A DNA stretch of 64,000 nucleotides from Alcanivorax sediminis (GCF_009601165.1 NZ_WIRE01000004.1:1-64000), one strand, 5' to 3'; positions 8,648 to 19,611 are shown, counted from the stretch's first letter. Program-made: numbers and translations. Notes: generated by a model from the sequence alone, not told the origin.

Positions 8648-10117
8648 TCAGGCCAGATCCATCAAATAGCGGGTCAGCATGGGAACCGGGCGGCCAGTGG
8701 CGCCCTTGCTCATGCCGCCACTGATCCAGGCGGTGCCGGCGATGTCCAGATGCGCCCATTTCACGTCCTTGGCGAAGCGGGACAGGAAGCAGGCCGCAGT
8801 GATGGAGCCTCCCTTGGGGCCGCCAATGTTTTGCATATCGGCGAAGGGGCTGTCCAGCTGGCTCTGGTATTCGTCCCACAGGGGCATGGGCCAGCCGCGA
8901 TCGCCGGTGGCTTGTCCTGCATCGAGCAGGGCCTGACTGAGCGCGTCATCATTGGCGTAAACCGCCTGGGCGTGGGAGCCCAGTGCCACCACACACGCCC
9001 CGGTCAGCGTTGCGATGTCGATGACAGTGTGCGGTTTGTGCTTCTTCTGTACGTAGGTGAGGGCATCGCACAGTACCAGTCGGCCTTCGGCGTCGGTGTT
9101 GAGGATCTCCACCGTCTGACCTGACATTGTCTTGACGATGTCGCCGGGGCGGGAGGCACGGCCATCCGGCATGTTCTCGGCGGCGGCTACCACGGCAACC
9201 AGATGGATCGGCAGATCCAGCTCGCAGACCGTCTTGACGGTGCCAAACACGCTGGCGGCGCCGCCCATGTCATATTTCATTTCATCCATGTTGGCGCCGG
9301 GCTTCAGGGAGATGCCGCCGGTGTCAAACGTGATGCCTTTGCCAACCAGTGCCACCGGGCCCTGTTTGGTGGGCTTGGCACCTTTATATTCCATGACGAT
9401 GATCTGGCCCTGGCGCTCGGAGCCCTTGGCTACGGCGATAAAGGCGCCCATGCCCATTTTCTCTGCCTGGGCCTGGCTGATGACTTTGACCGACAGCTTT
9501 TCATACTGCTTGGCCAGATCGCGGGCGACGCCACTGAGGTATTCGGGATAGCAGTCGTTGGGCGGAAGATTCCCCAGGTCGCGGGCCAGATTAACCCCGT
9601 CAGCGACGCCCTTGCCGGTCTTGTGCGCCTTGGTCAGCGCAGACTCTTTATCCGCATGCCAGAACGTCCATTTGGCCAGTTTATTGGCCGGGGCGGGCTT
9701 GCTGCGGTACTGATCGAAACGATAGCCACCTTCTTCTACCAGGCGGGCGCCTTCGCGAACCTGCCACTCCAGCGGTTGGGGCAGGGTGTCGTCCAGCAGC
9801 ATCACTGCGTGCTTCACGGGCGCGGCGAGAATTGCTTTTACGATGGCTCGCAACAGGTTTTGCCACTGTTGGTCACTGGGCTGGCTGTCGCCAGTGCCGA
9901 CCAGGAGAATGCGGTCAGCGGAGATGCCGGCAGGGTTGTGCACCCAGACGGTCTGACCCTTGCCGCCATTGAAGTCGCCCGCCTTGATCAGCGCGGTCAG
10001 CTGCTTGCCTGTTTCTTCAGGGAGTGCCGCGGGCAGGTCGTGTTTCTTGCCCATCGTCACAATCAGTGCATCCGCCTTTATCTTGTCCAGCGGGCGGTTT
10101 GTTGCTGCGAAATCCAT
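8648..10117 (-). CDS. pepA: leucyl aminopeptidase (M17)
   Basis: A 489-residue M17 aminopeptidase that removes N-terminal residues from peptides; in E. coli PepA also binds DNA. The C-terminal catalytic domain has the metal- and active-site motifs VGKGITFDTGGISLKPG and the signature NTDAEGRL. The N-terminal macro-like domain covers about residues 1-160. I chose the ATG at 10117 (MDFAATNRPL) because GGAGACAAC precedes it; an in-frame ATG 12 codons earlier lacks this. It is divergent from lptF, the usual arrangement, with 243 bases between the starts that must hold both promoters. Confidence 0.96.
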   Translation of the reverse strand: MDFAATNRPLDKIKADALIVTMGKKHDLPAALPEETGKQLTALIKAGDFNGGKGQTVWVHNPAGISADRILLVGTGDSQPSDQQWQNLLRAIVKAILAAPVKHAVMLLDDTLPQPLEWQVREGARLVEEGGYRFDQYRSKPAPANKLAKWTFWHADKESALTKAHKTGKGVADGVNLARDLGNLPPNDCYPEYLSGVARDLAKQYEKLSVKVISQAQAEKMGMGAFIAVAKGSERQGQIIVMEYKGAKPTKQGPVALVGKGITFDTGGISLKPGANMDEMKYDMGGAASVFGTVKTVCELDLPIHLVAVVAAAENMPDGRASRPGDIVKTMSGQTVEILNTDAEGRLVLCDALTYVQKKHKPHTVIDIATLTGACVVALGSHAQAVYANDDALSQALLDAGQATGDRGWPMPLWDEYQSQLDSPFADMQNIGGPKGGSITAACFLSRFAKDVKWAHLDIAGTAWISGGMSKGATGRPVPMLTRYLMDLA

Positions 10118-10360
10118 GTTGTCTCCAATTCGGTGAGCTACTGCCAACATCACGAAATAGTGGGGCCTCTGCGCAGGAAACGCAATCGGGGGCGGGAAGC
10201 ATTATCACCTTTGATGGCCTGTCAGTTACACTATGCCGAATTCTCCGCGGTCTCCGGTGTTGCGTGTTTGCCGGTGGCGGTTTTTTTCGAGCGGAGCGTA
10301 CCCGTGCTGCAGGGAAGCCTGCCTTTATGAGCCGGGTACCTCTCATGCAGACAAGGACGA

Positions 10361-11482
10361 GTGGGCCGCCCCTTGATTCTTCATCGCTATATCAATCGAC
10401 AACTCTTCATGACCACGGTCATGGTCACCTTTATTTTGGTGATGGTGCTGGTGAGTGGTCGTTTCATCAAATATCTGGCGGAAGCGGCGGCAGGTGAGAT
10501 CGCTGCCGATGCGCTGTTCATGGTGATGGCATTCCGGATGCCGGAATTCCTGCAGATGATCGTTCCCCTCAGTCTGTATATCGGTCTGTTGCTGGTGCTT
10601 GGGCGCATGCACATGGATAACGAGATGGTCGTGCTGCAGGCTGGCGGCCAGGGCCATGGGCGGATTGTCCGCTCTCTGGTGGTGCCAGTACTGGTAGCCA
10701 CGACGGTGGTGGGAATGTTTTCCCTGTATGTGACGCCCAGGGGGGATGCGGAAGTAACCCGTATCTTTGAAGAGCAGAAAGATCGCTCAGTGCTGGAGCT
10801 GCTTACGCCAGGGCGATTTCATGTGAAAGGTTCCCGTAATGCCCAACGTGCCACCTATGCCGAGCACCTTAATCGTGAAAAAGGGGTGCTCGAGAATGTG
10901 TTCGTGGCGGACGCCCGATTCGAGGGGCAGGGGGATGCCAATCGTCTGCTCACGGTGTGGGCGAAGAGTGGGAAGCTGGTGCTGGAAGATGGCATCAGCT
11001 ATCTGCTGCTGACGGATGGTTTTCAATATCAGGGCAAACCCGGTCAGTTGAACTATCGTGAGATCGGTTTTGATGAGGCGCGGGTGCGCATCGGAGGCGA
11101 GAAATCAGATAGTCGCCCTCCGGAGGTGCGGGGACGTTCCACGCAGGAACTGGTGTCAGTGCGCAATGAAAACCAGGAGGCCATGGCAGAACTGCAATGG
11201 CGTATCTCGCTGATTCTGACTGTGCCGATCATGGCCCTGGCGGCGATTCCGCTGGCCAGGGTGAATCCGCGCCAGGGGCGCTTCTACCGACTGATACCTG
11301 CCGTGCTCGGTTACATGCTTTATGTGGGCATGCTGCTGGTGTGCCGCAGTGCCATTGAGGACCACCGGGGCGGGCCGTTGCCCTGGTATCTGCATATGGC
11401 CTGGATTCATCTGGTGGCCGCTATCACGGTGTTCCTGTTGTATTTCGGTGGGCGGATCTTCCGCAGGAGGGCCGCCGCATGA
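10361..11482 (+). CDS. lptF: LPS export ABC transporter permease LptF
   Basis: A 373-residue inner-membrane permease of the LptB2FG complex that extracts lipopolysaccharide from the inner membrane and passes it to LptC/LptA. Six transmembrane helices are visible in two groups (residues about 10-125 and 275-365), flanking a periplasmic beta-jellyroll domain. The start is GTG with AAGGACGA just upstream; a TTG four codons later is an alternative. It overlaps lptG by 4 bases (ATGA), so the pair is translationally coupled. Confidence 0.96.
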   Translation: MGRPLILHRYINRQLFMTTVMVTFILVMVLVSGRFIKYLAEAAAGEIAADALFMVMAFRMPEFLQMIVPLSLYIGLLLVLGRMHMDNEMVVLQAGGQGHGRIVRSLVVPVLVATTVVGMFSLYVTPRGDAEVTRIFEEQKDRSVLELLTPGRFHVKGSRNAQRATYAEHLNREKGVLENVFVADARFEGQGDANRLLTVWAKSGKLVLEDGISYLLLTDGFQYQGKPGQLNYREIGFDEARVRIGGEKSDSRPPEVRGRSTQELVSVRNENQEAMAELQWRISLILTVPIMALAAIPLARVNPRQGRFYRLIPAVLGYMLYVGMLLVCRSAIEDHRGGPLPWYLHMAWIHLVAAITVFLLYFGGRIFRRRAAA

Positions 11483-12540
11483 CCTTGCTGAATCGCTATT
11501 TCTGGCGGGCCGTGCTGATACCCACCTTTGCCATTCTTGGCATCATCGTTGGGTTGGACTGCCTGTTTGGGTTTATCTATGAGCTGGAGGCCCTGCGCGG
11601 AGACTACCAGGTCTGGCAGGCGTTGCAGTTTATCCTGACCACCACGCCCCGGCGGGTCTATGAGTATCTGCCCATGGCTATCCTGCTGGGTACGCTGATT
11701 GGGCTGGGGCTGCTGGCCAATAGTGGTGAGCTGTCGGTGATCCGTGCTGCAGGGGTATCGACCTTGCGGGTCAGTTGGCTGGTGCTGCGCCCGGTATTGT
11801 TGATGATTGTCCTGTCCATTCCGCTGGGGGAGTATCTCACCCCCTACACGGAGCAGGTGGCCCAGAGTAATCGTTCCATGGCTGAAGGCGGTGGCGAAGC
11901 CTTGCGCTCCAAGTACGGCTACTGGCACCGGGAAGGAAAGGAGTTCATTCATATCAACGCGGTACAGCCGAACGGTGTGTTGTACGGCCTGACCCGCTAC
12001 CGTTTCGATGAAGATCACAAGCTGCTGGAAACCCAGTTTGTTGAGCGCGCCATCTATCAGGGGGAGTTCTGGTCTCTGGAAGGGATCAGCGGTACCCGAC
12101 TGACGGAAGAGCGTACCGAAACCTATCGCCAGGATAATGCGGAGTGGGAGACCCAGTTGACCCCGCAATTGCTCAGTATCGTGGTGCTCAAACCGGACAA
12201 TCTGGCGCTGGCCAAATTGCTGGAATATACCACCTACCTGAAGAGGCAGGGCCTGGAAACCGCAGACTATATGCTCAGCTTCTGGCAGAAGCTGTTTATG
12301 CCCCTGGCCACCATCGGCATGGTCTTGATCGCGATCTCTTTCGTGTTTGGGCCCTTGCGGGAAGTGACGATGGGTTTGCGACTGACAGCAGGGATCGTTG
12401 CCGGCCTGATCTTCCATTACGGCCAGCAGTTCTTCGGCCAGCTGTCACTGGTTTTCCATACCGAGCCGCTGGTGGCGGCGGCTCTGCCGCCGGTGCTGTG
12501 CCTGATACTGGGCATCTGGCTGCTGCAGCGGGTGCGATAG
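11479..12540 (+). CDS. lptG: LPS export ABC transporter permease LptG
   Basis: A 353-residue partner permease of LptF, with the same layout: N-terminal helices (residues about 10-120, with VGLDCLFGFIYELE and YEYLPMAILLGTLIGLG), a periplasmic jellyroll, and three C-terminal helices. LptF and LptG pair with the LptB ATPase, which is not encoded in this window. The start overlaps the lptF stop (ATGA), and the PP2C gene begins one base after its stop. Confidence 0.97.
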   Translation: MTLLNRYFWRAVLIPTFAILGIIVGLDCLFGFIYELEALRGDYQVWQALQFILTTTPRRVYEYLPMAILLGTLIGLGLLANSGELSVIRAAGVSTLRVSWLVLRPVLLMIVLSIPLGEYLTPYTEQVAQSNRSMAEGGGEALRSKYGYWHREGKEFIHINAVQPNGVLYGLTRYRFDEDHKLLETQFVERAIYQGEFWSLEGISGTRLTEERTETYRQDNAEWETQLTPQLLSIVVLKPDNLALAKLLEYTTYLKRQGLETADYMLSFWQKLFMPLATIGMVLIAISFVFGPLREVTMGLRLTAGIVAGLIFHYGQQFFGQLSLVFHTEPLVAAALPPVLCLILGIWLLQRVR

Positions 12541-12541
12541 G

Positions 12542-13252
12542 ATGATCTGGCGGGGGCAGGGACGCACCCACAAGGGGCGGCGGGCAACCAATGAAGATGC
12601 TCTGGTGTGCCGTGACGGTGAGGGCCTGTGGGCGGTCATCGATGGCATGGGAGGGCATGAAGCTGGAGACCTGGCGGCGAGCATGGTGCGTGACAGCCTG
12701 GATTCTCTCTCTCTTGGCGGCGGGATCGCCCATCGCCTCGTCGCGGTCGAAACCGCGCTGCAAACCGTCAATCATGCCATTCGCCACCATGCTGCGATCA
12801 ACATGCGCAGCAAGCCTATGGGCGCCACTGTGGTGGTGTTGCTGGTGTACCGGGGAGAGGCGGCGGTGATGTGGGCCGGTGACTCGCGCTTGTACCGCTA
12901 CCACGACGATGCCATGGCCATGCTGACCCGTGACCATACCCCTGTGCAGGATTTGATGGATGCCGGCCAGCTTTCCGAGCAACAAGCCATGACCCACCCC
13001 CGCGCCAATGTGATTTACCAGGCCGTGGGCATTGGTGAAAAACTGCAGCTAGACCGAATCCGCTTTGAGCCGGACCCGCTGGCCCGTTTTCTGCTCACCA
13101 GCGATGGTATCCATTCGGTGCTGTCGGTAGAGGAGCTGGGCGCATTGATGCGCCACGGGGTGAGTGAGTCCGGTGTGCTCAAGGCGGCGCTGGACAGAGG
13201 CAGCAGGGATAATGTGACGGCATTAATTGTCGGTGCGGATCCGGAAGAATAA
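12542..13252 (+). CDS. PP2C-family serine/threonine protein phosphatase
   Basis: A 236-residue metal-dependent phosphatase. The diagnostic motifs are present in order: TNEDA (residues 16-20), the metal site VIDGMGGHEAG (about 32-42), GDSRLYRY in the middle, LLTSDGIH, and SRDNVTALIV near the C-terminus. All Asp ligands expected of a catalytic PP2C are visible, so it should be active. It begins one base after lptG and is likely co-transcribed with it. No Ser/Thr kinase or type VI secretion gene is nearby, so its substrate is unknown; it is an unusual rider on the lptFG operon. Confidence 0.92.
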   Translation: MIWRGQGRTHKGRRATNEDALVCRDGEGLWAVIDGMGGHEAGDLAASMVRDSLDSLSLGGGIAHRLVAVETALQTVNHAIRHHAAINMRSKPMGATVVVLLVYRGEAAVMWAGDSRLYRYHDDAMAMLTRDHTPVQDLMDAGQLSEQQAMTHPRANVIYQAVGIGEKLQLDRIRFEPDPLARFLLTSDGIHSVLSVEELGALMRHGVSESGVLKAALDRGSRDNVTALIVGADPEE

Positions 13253-13253
13253 C

Positions 13254-13281
13254 TGGAAAAGCCCGCGCGGGCTGGTATACT
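13254..13281 (+). promoter_or_regulatory. probable tRNA-Leu promoter
   Basis: A good -10 hexamer TATACT (13276-13281) is followed by a GC-rich discriminator CGCGCCCC just before the tRNA, as in stringently controlled stable-RNA promoters. The -35 is weak (CTGGAA at about 13254). A GCCCGC-GCGGGC palindrome lies in the spacer. Confidence 0.5.
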
Positions 13282-13292
13282 CGCGCCCCACT

Positions 13293-13379
13293 GCCAGAGT
13301 GGTGGAATTGGTAGACACGACGGATTCAAAATCCGTTGCCTTTGCGGGCGTGCCGGTTCAAGTCCGGCCTCTGGTACCA
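13293..13379 (+). tRNA. tRNA-Leu (anticodon CAA)
   Basis: An 87-base class II tRNA. Acceptor arms GCCAGAG and CTCTGGT pair, the anticodon arm ACGGA-TTCAAAA-TCCGT gives anticodon CAA (reads UUG), a long variable arm is present, and the T arm contains GGTTCAAGTCC. The CCA end is encoded. It has the same overall form as E. coli leuX. Confidence 0.97.
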
Positions 13380-13387
13380 AACAATAA

Positions 13388-13415
13388 AAAAGCCCGCTTT
13401 TTGCGGGCTTTTTTA
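13388..13415 (+). terminator. terminator after tRNA-Leu
   Basis: AAAAGCCCGC and GCGGGCTTTTTT flank a TTTTT loop directly after the tRNA: a strong intrinsic terminator. Confidence 0.9.
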
Positions 13416-13452
13416 TGTCCGATGCAGTGACGCCCAGGTTTCGGAGTCCATG

Positions 13453-13926
13453 ATGAACGACTACGCCCCTCCCGCCGGTTTAATCAAACGCCTGATGGCG
13501 CTGGTCTATGATGGCTTCCTGATTATGGCCATGTGGTTTGTCACCGCGGGTATTTTTGTGGTGGTTTACCCGCATACCGGATTGCCCATGGAAGACATCA
13601 ATGGCGTCACCCGAGCCTCGACTCATTACCTGCAAGTGATTCTGTTTCCTCTGCTGCTGTTGGAGACCTGGGCATTTTACGCCTGGTTCTGGATGCGTGG
13701 CGGGCAGACACTCGGGATGCGAGCCTGGCGATTGCAGGTGAGGGATTACCGTGGTGGCCCGGTGAAATTGTGGCAGACAGTTGCCCGCTTTGCGGCAGGG
13801 TGTGTGTCCTGGGCACTGTTTGGCGCCGGTTATCTGGTGGCGCTGGTGGAGCCGCATCAGACGTTGCATGACCGTTTGTCGGCAACGGCAACGGTGGTTC
13901 TGCCGAAGCAATCAAAGAAGCCCTGA
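13453..13926 (+). CDS. RDD-family membrane protein
   Basis: A 157-residue integral membrane protein of the RDD family. The first helix has the family's AGLIKRLMALVYDGFLI pattern with the conserved Arg and Asp. A GQTLGMRAWRLQV loop precedes the second half, and the end carries HQTLHDRLSAT, another family signature. Three to four membrane helices are predicted. The start is one of two adjacent ATGs (13450 or 13453); the second is better spaced from CGGAG. The family is of unclear function, with some members implicated in ion or osmolyte transport. It commonly follows lptG in gammaproteobacteria; here PP2C and tRNA-Leu intervene. Confidence 0.88.
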   Translation: MNDYAPPAGLIKRLMALVYDGFLIMAMWFVTAGIFVVVYPHTGLPMEDINGVTRASTHYLQVILFPLLLLETWAFYAWFWMRGGQTLGMRAWRLQVRDYRGGPVKLWQTVARFAAGCVSWALFGAGYLVALVEPHQTLHDRLSATATVVLPKQSKKP

Positions 13927-13956
13927 CACCCGCTTAGCGGGTTTGGGTGTTTTTTC
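13926..13956 (+). terminator. terminator after the RDD gene
   Basis: ACACCC and GGGTGT pair around an inner ACCCGC/GCGGGT dyad, followed by six T. It overlaps the stop codon of the RDD gene. Confidence 0.7.
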
Positions 13957-15030
13957 CCCGCCAGATAGCAGGTATCCTTGCCGTCCCTTGAACTTCCGTG
14001 CCGGTACAGTACGTGAACGTCGACGATTTTGATTTTGAACTCCCCGATGGGCTGATTGCCCGCCATCCCCCCGTTGAGCGCCGTGATGCTCGCCTGCTGG
14101 CGTTGACCCGTGATGAATTGCGCCATCAGCAATTTCCGGATCTATTGGGACATGTGCGGCCGGGTGACCTGCTTGTCTTTAACGATACTCGAGTGATTCC
14201 TGCGCGCTTGTTTGGCCAGAAGGACAGTGGCGGCAAGGTCGAGGTGTTGATTGAGCGGGTAGTGGATGATCACGAGGCGCTGGCCCATGTGCGAGCCTCC
14301 AAATCGCCCAAGCCCGGCTCCTGGCTGCAGTTTGACCAGGGCGTGCGTGCCCAGGTGACTGGCCGCCGCGACGCCCTGTTTATTCTCCAGTTTCATGGTT
14401 GCGATACGTTGCTTGGGGCGCTCGAGCAGATTGGTCATGTGCCGTTGCCTCCTTATATCGACCGCCCGGATGAGGCCGGAGACATGGAGCGTTACCAGAC
14501 GGTCTATGCCCGGGAGCCCGGTGCGGTCGCCGCTCCTACCGCAGGCCTGCACTTTGACGAGGCGATGCTGGCGGCACTGGAGCAGCACGGGGTTGATATT
14601 GGCTATGTGACGCTCCATGTAGGAGCAGGAACGTTTCAGCCGGTGCGGGTCGACAAGGTGGAAGACCACCACATGCACAGTGAGCGTTACCAGATCCCGG
14701 AATCGCTGGTGGAGCTGGTGGCAAAGACCCACGCCCGCGGAGGACGGATCGTGGCGGTGGGCACCACCGCACTGCGTGCGCTGGAGGCCGCCAGTCAATC
14801 CGGCAGCCTGCGGGCCGGTCAGGGGGAAACCGATATTTTCATCTATCCGGGTTACCAATTCCGGCTTGTGGAGTGTCTGCTGACCAATTTTCACCTGCCG
14901 AAATCGACCTTGCTGATGCTGATCAGCGCCTTTGCCGGTCGCGACCGGGTGATGGCGGCATATCAGGCCGCGATTGAGGCGCAGTATCGTTTCTTCAGCT
15001 ACGGCGATGCGATGTTTATAGAAAGAATGC

Positions 15031-16294
<1,264 letters not shown>

Positions 16295-16313
16295 CTGTTT
16301 ACTGGAGTAATCA

Positions 16314-16676
16314 ATGAAAATCGCAATGCGTTCCCTGCTGGCTCTGCTGGCCTCTGCCCTGGTCTCTCCGGCATTTGCTGCGCCTGCAACACCGGCGGGT
16401 CCGGGTGGCGTCGAGCTGATCATGCTGGTCGTGATGATGGTCGTGTTTTATTTCTTCCTGATCCGTCCGCAGCAGAAGCGCGCCAAGGAGCACAAGAGCC
16501 TGGTGGAAAGCCTGAGCAAGGGTGATGAGGTCGTCACCAGTGGTGGCATCCTCGGCAAGATTGCCAAGGTCACGGATGAATTTGTGGTAGTGGAAATCAG
16601 CAACAACCTGGAAATCAAACTGCAAAAGCAGAGCATTCAGGCCACCTTGCCCAAAGGCACTATCAAGTCCATCTAA
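16314..16676 (+). CDS. yajC: Sec translocase accessory protein YajC
   Basis: A 120-residue inner-membrane protein with one central helix (about residues 37-55, ELIMLVVMMVVFYFFLIRPQ), the highly conserved RPQQKRAKEHK after it, and the cytoplasmic GDEVVTSGGILGKI segment. YajC associates with SecDF. An N-terminal hydrophobic stretch with SPAFAAPA precedes the conserved helix and may be cleaved. It lies between tgt and secD, but a terminator separates it from secD. Confidence 0.95.
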   Translation: MKIAMRSLLALLASALVSPAFAAPATPAGPGGVELIMLVVMMVVFYFFLIRPQQKRAKEHKSLVESLSKGDEVVTSGGILGKIAKVTDEFVVVEISNNLEIKLQKQSIQATLPKGTIKSI

Positions 16677-16686
16677 AAGAAGACTC

Positions 16687-16711
16687 AGCCCCGTCTTGCA
16701 CGGGGCTTTTT
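16687..16711 (+). terminator. terminator between yajC and secD
   Basis: AGCCCCGT and ACGGGGCT pair around CTTGC, followed by TTTTC. It may only partly stop transcription, since secD begins 40 bases on. Confidence 0.8.
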
Positions 16712-16752
16712 CATTACACCGGACATAACCGGAATAAACACCGGAAAGAGCT

Positions 16753-18633
16753 ATGACCCGCTATCCACGCTGGAAATTTTTCCTCCTTTTGGCCGCCCTG
16801 GTTGTTTGCGGTCTTTATGCATTGCCAAACCTTTATCCGGACGCTCCGGCCATTCAGATCAGTCACGCCGATGCAGGCGGTGAAGTCAACGAGATGACTC
16901 GCCAGCGCGTACTGAGCGCACTGGACACGGCCGGCCTCCAACATGGGCCCGGCGAAACGGTAGGGACTTCCCTTCTGGTGCGGCTCTCTGACACGGAAGC
17001 CCAGTTGCGCGCCAGAGAGCTGGCGTCCGAGACGCTGGGCGACAACTACGTGGTCGCGCTGAACCTGGCGGCAACCACGCCGGACTGGCTGCGCTCCATT
17101 GGTGCCAGCCCCATGAATCTGGGTCTCGACCTTCGTGGTGGGGTGCACTTCCTGCTGCAGGTGGATATGGATGCGGTGGTCTCCAGCCGTATGGAAGCCT
17201 GGGCTGGCAACGCCAAGTTGACCCTGCGTGATGCCGGTGTGCGTTACCGTAATGTGGATGTGGATGGCACTACGCTGACCGTCACCTTTGCCGATCAAGT
17301 TGCTGCGGATGCCGCCCGTGCACCGCTACGCCAGGCGCTGGACAAGTTCACCATGAAGCCTGCCGGGGACGGCCCGGAAACGGTGCTGGTCCTGAATGAC
17401 AGCGCCCTCAAGGAAATGCAGGATTATGCGGTGGATCAGAACCGTACCGCCTTGAACAAGCGCGTCAACGAGCTGGGTGTGGCAGAAGCGGTCGTGCAGC
17501 GTCAGGGTGCGGATCGCATTGTGGTACAGCTGCCGGGTATTCAGGATGCCTCTCAGGCGCGCCGTATTCTTGGCCGTACAGCCACCCTGGAGTTCCGCCT
17601 GGTGGACAACGGTGTGTCTGCTGCGCGTCTGCGTACCGGTATGGCTCCTCCCGGGCTGGAGTTCTTCCCGTTCAAGGGGCAGGAAGGCCGCATTGTTGCA
17701 CTGAACAAGTCCAAGATTGCTACCGGTGATCAGGTGATCGATGCGCGTATGGGTTTCGATCAGCAATCGGGTTCCCCGGAAGTGAACGTGACGCTGGATG
17801 CCGATGGCGCCAAACGGATGCAGCGCATTACCGGCAAGAACGTGGGTAACCCCATGGGCGTTTTGTTTATCGAAACCAAAACCGATGTGAAGAAGGTGGA
17901 AGGTGACGATGGCAAGATGATGGACAAAATGATCAGTACCACGGACAAGTACGTGATCAACGTGGCGACCATTCAGGATACCCTCGGCAGCCGCTTCCGT
18001 ATTACCGGACTTGATAATCCTGCTGAAGCCTCTGAATTGGCCCTGCTGCTGAGAGCTGGCTCCCTGGCCGCACCGGTAAGTATTGTCGAAGAGCGCACCG
18101 TGGGGCCAAGCCTGGGTGCAGAGAATATCGAAGCGGGTCTCAAGTCCATGGCCCTGGGACTGGCGCTGGTGCTGGTATTCATGATCGCCTGGTACAAGCT
18201 GTTTGGCATCATCGCCAATGTGGCGCTACTGGGTAACCTGGTCATCATCATCGGTATCATGTCCCTTATCCCCGGCGCGACCCTGACCCTCCCGGGCATT
18301 GCCGGTATCGTTTTGACCGTCGGCATGGCGGTGGATGCCAACGTGCTGATCTTCGAGCGAATCAAGGAAGATCTGCGCCGTGGTCTCAATCCACGTCAGG
18401 CTATTGAAGAAGGGTATGCCCGTGCGTTCACGACCATTCTGGATGCCAATATCACCACCTTGATTGTGGCTGTCATCCTGTTTGCGGCGGGTACAGGCTC
18501 GGTACAGGGCTTCGCGGTGACACTGTTTATCGGCATTCTGACCTCCATGTTTACGGCTATCATCGGTACCCGTGCCATGGCGGAAATGATTTATGGTCGT
18601 GGTGCCCGGGCACCGGCGAAACTGAGTATTTAA
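16753..18633 (+). CDS. secD: protein translocase subunit SecD
   Basis: A 626-residue member of the SecDF complex, which uses the proton gradient to pull preproteins across the membrane after SecA. One N-terminal helix is followed by a large periplasmic domain opening with LGLDLRGGVHFLLQVD. Five C-terminal helices carry the family motifs GPSLGAENI, PGIAGIVLTVGMAVDANVLI and FERIKEDLRRG. Length matches the E. coli protein. The ATG has AAAGAG upstream; secF starts 12 bases after the stop. Confidence 0.98.
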   Translation: MTRYPRWKFFLLLAALVVCGLYALPNLYPDAPAIQISHADAGGEVNEMTRQRVLSALDTAGLQHGPGETVGTSLLVRLSDTEAQLRARELASETLGDNYVVALNLAATTPDWLRSIGASPMNLGLDLRGGVHFLLQVDMDAVVSSRMEAWAGNAKLTLRDAGVRYRNVDVDGTTLTVTFADQVAADAARAPLRQALDKFTMKPAGDGPETVLVLNDSALKEMQDYAVDQNRTALNKRVNELGVAEAVVQRQGADRIVVQLPGIQDASQARRILGRTATLEFRLVDNGVSAARLRTGMAPPGLEFFPFKGQEGRIVALNKSKIATGDQVIDARMGFDQQSGSPEVNVTLDADGAKRMQRITGKNVGNPMGVLFIETKTDVKKVEGDDGKMMDKMISTTDKYVINVATIQDTLGSRFRITGLDNPAEASELALLLRAGSLAAPVSIVEERTVGPSLGAENIEAGLKSMALGLALVLVFMIAWYKLFGIIANVALLGNLVIIIGIMSLIPGATLTLPGIAGIVLTVGMAVDANVLIFERIKEDLRRGLNPRQAIEEGYARAFTTILDANITTLIVAVILFAAGTGSVQGFAVTLFIGILTSMFTAIIGTRAMAEMIYGRGARAPAKLSI

Positions 18634-18645
18634 GGCGGTGATGCG

Positions 18646-19569
18646 ATGAGTAAAGCAACCATGAACATCAATTTTATGGGTGCCCGCAAACCGCTGGGTA
18701 TCCTCTCCTTGTTGCTGGTGGTCGCCTCGGTGGTACTGCTGGTGACCCGAGGTCTTAACCTGGGCCTGGATTTTACAGGCGGCACCACTGTGGTAGTGAA
18801 AAGCCCGGTCGATGTGGAGCTGTCTCAGGCCCGTGCGGATCTGGCAGCATCCGGTTTCACTGATGCCGTGGTGCAGCATTACGGCTCACCCAAGGAAGTG
18901 AATGTGCGTGTAGCTCCCAAGGATGGGGCCAACGCGGATGAAGTCGGTTATGACGTTTTCGCTGCCTTGAAGCTGCACAATGAAGAGCTGGAACTACTGA
19001 AGGTGGAGTTCGTCGGTCCCCAGGTGGGCGATGAGTTGCGCGATGAGTCTGGTACCGCCATGTTGCTGGCGCTTGGCCTGATGATGATTTATGTCTGGTT
19101 CCGCTTTTCCAACAAGTTTGGCGTCGCTACGGTGGTCGCATTGTTCCATGATGTGATTATCGTGCTGGGTATCTTTTCTCTCGTGCAGTGGCCGTTCGAC
19201 CTCACGGTACTGGCCGCGGTGCTGGCCTTGATCGGTTACTCGCTCAATGACTCGATTGTTGTGGCGGACCGTATCCGGGAAGATTTCCGCAATTCCCGCC
19301 AGAATGAACCTGAAAAAATTATCAATAGTGCGGTGAACGCGACCTTCAGCCGAACGATCAACACCTCCCTGACGACCTTGCTGGTGCTGGTGGCGTTGTA
19401 TTTCTTTGGTGGCGAAGTGATGCGCGCCTTCTCCGAAGCGCTGTTGGTCGGCGTGTTTGTCGGTACCTATTCCTCGATCTATGTGGTCAGCAATATCCTG
19501 TTCATGATGAAAGTGAGCAAGGAAGACTTCCTGATTCCTGAGCCGGAAGAAATCGAGGAAATGCCATAA
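18646..19569 (+). CDS. secF: protein translocase subunit SecF
   Basis: A 307-residue partner of SecD. The N-terminal helix leads to GLNLGLDFTGGTTV, and the C-terminal half has five helices with GYSLNDSIVVADRIRE and NATFSRTINTSLTTLLVL, which are signature segments of SecF. It is followed by an AT-rich heptad array and a terminator. Confidence 0.98.
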   Translation: MSKATMNINFMGARKPLGILSLLLVVASVVLLVTRGLNLGLDFTGGTTVVVKSPVDVELSQARADLAASGFTDAVVQHYGSPKEVNVRVAPKDGANADEVGYDVFAALKLHNEELELLKVEFVGPQVGDELRDESGTAMLLALGLMMIYVWFRFSNKFGVATVVALFHDVIIVLGIFSLVQWPFDLTVLAAVLALIGYSLNDSIVVADRIREDFRNSRQNEPEKIINSAVNATFSRTINTSLTTLLVLVALYFFGGEVMRAFSEALLVGVFVGTYSSIYVVSNILFMMKVSKEDFLIPEPEEIEEMP

Positions 19570-19572
19570 GAG

Positions 19573-19609
19573 CAGTTAACAGTGAAAAATTAATAGTTAA
19601 CAGCGAAAA
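19573..19609 (+). repeat. heptad array (AGTTAA type) after secF
   Basis: Five 7-bp units in register directly after the secF stop: CAGTTAA, CAGTGAA, AAATTAA, TAGTTAA, CAGCGAA. It runs into the secF terminator. Nearly the same arrangement stands after cysE (30621). Confidence 0.7.
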
Positions 19610-19611
19610 CC

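Noticed and set aside
10118..10360. Clear divergent promoters between pepA and lptF
   Set aside because: Several weak -10/-35-like pairs exist but none with convincing hexamers and spacing.
13336..13452. Long N-terminal extension of the RDD gene
   Set aside because: It would run through tRNA-Leu and its terminator; the start near 13450 is correct.
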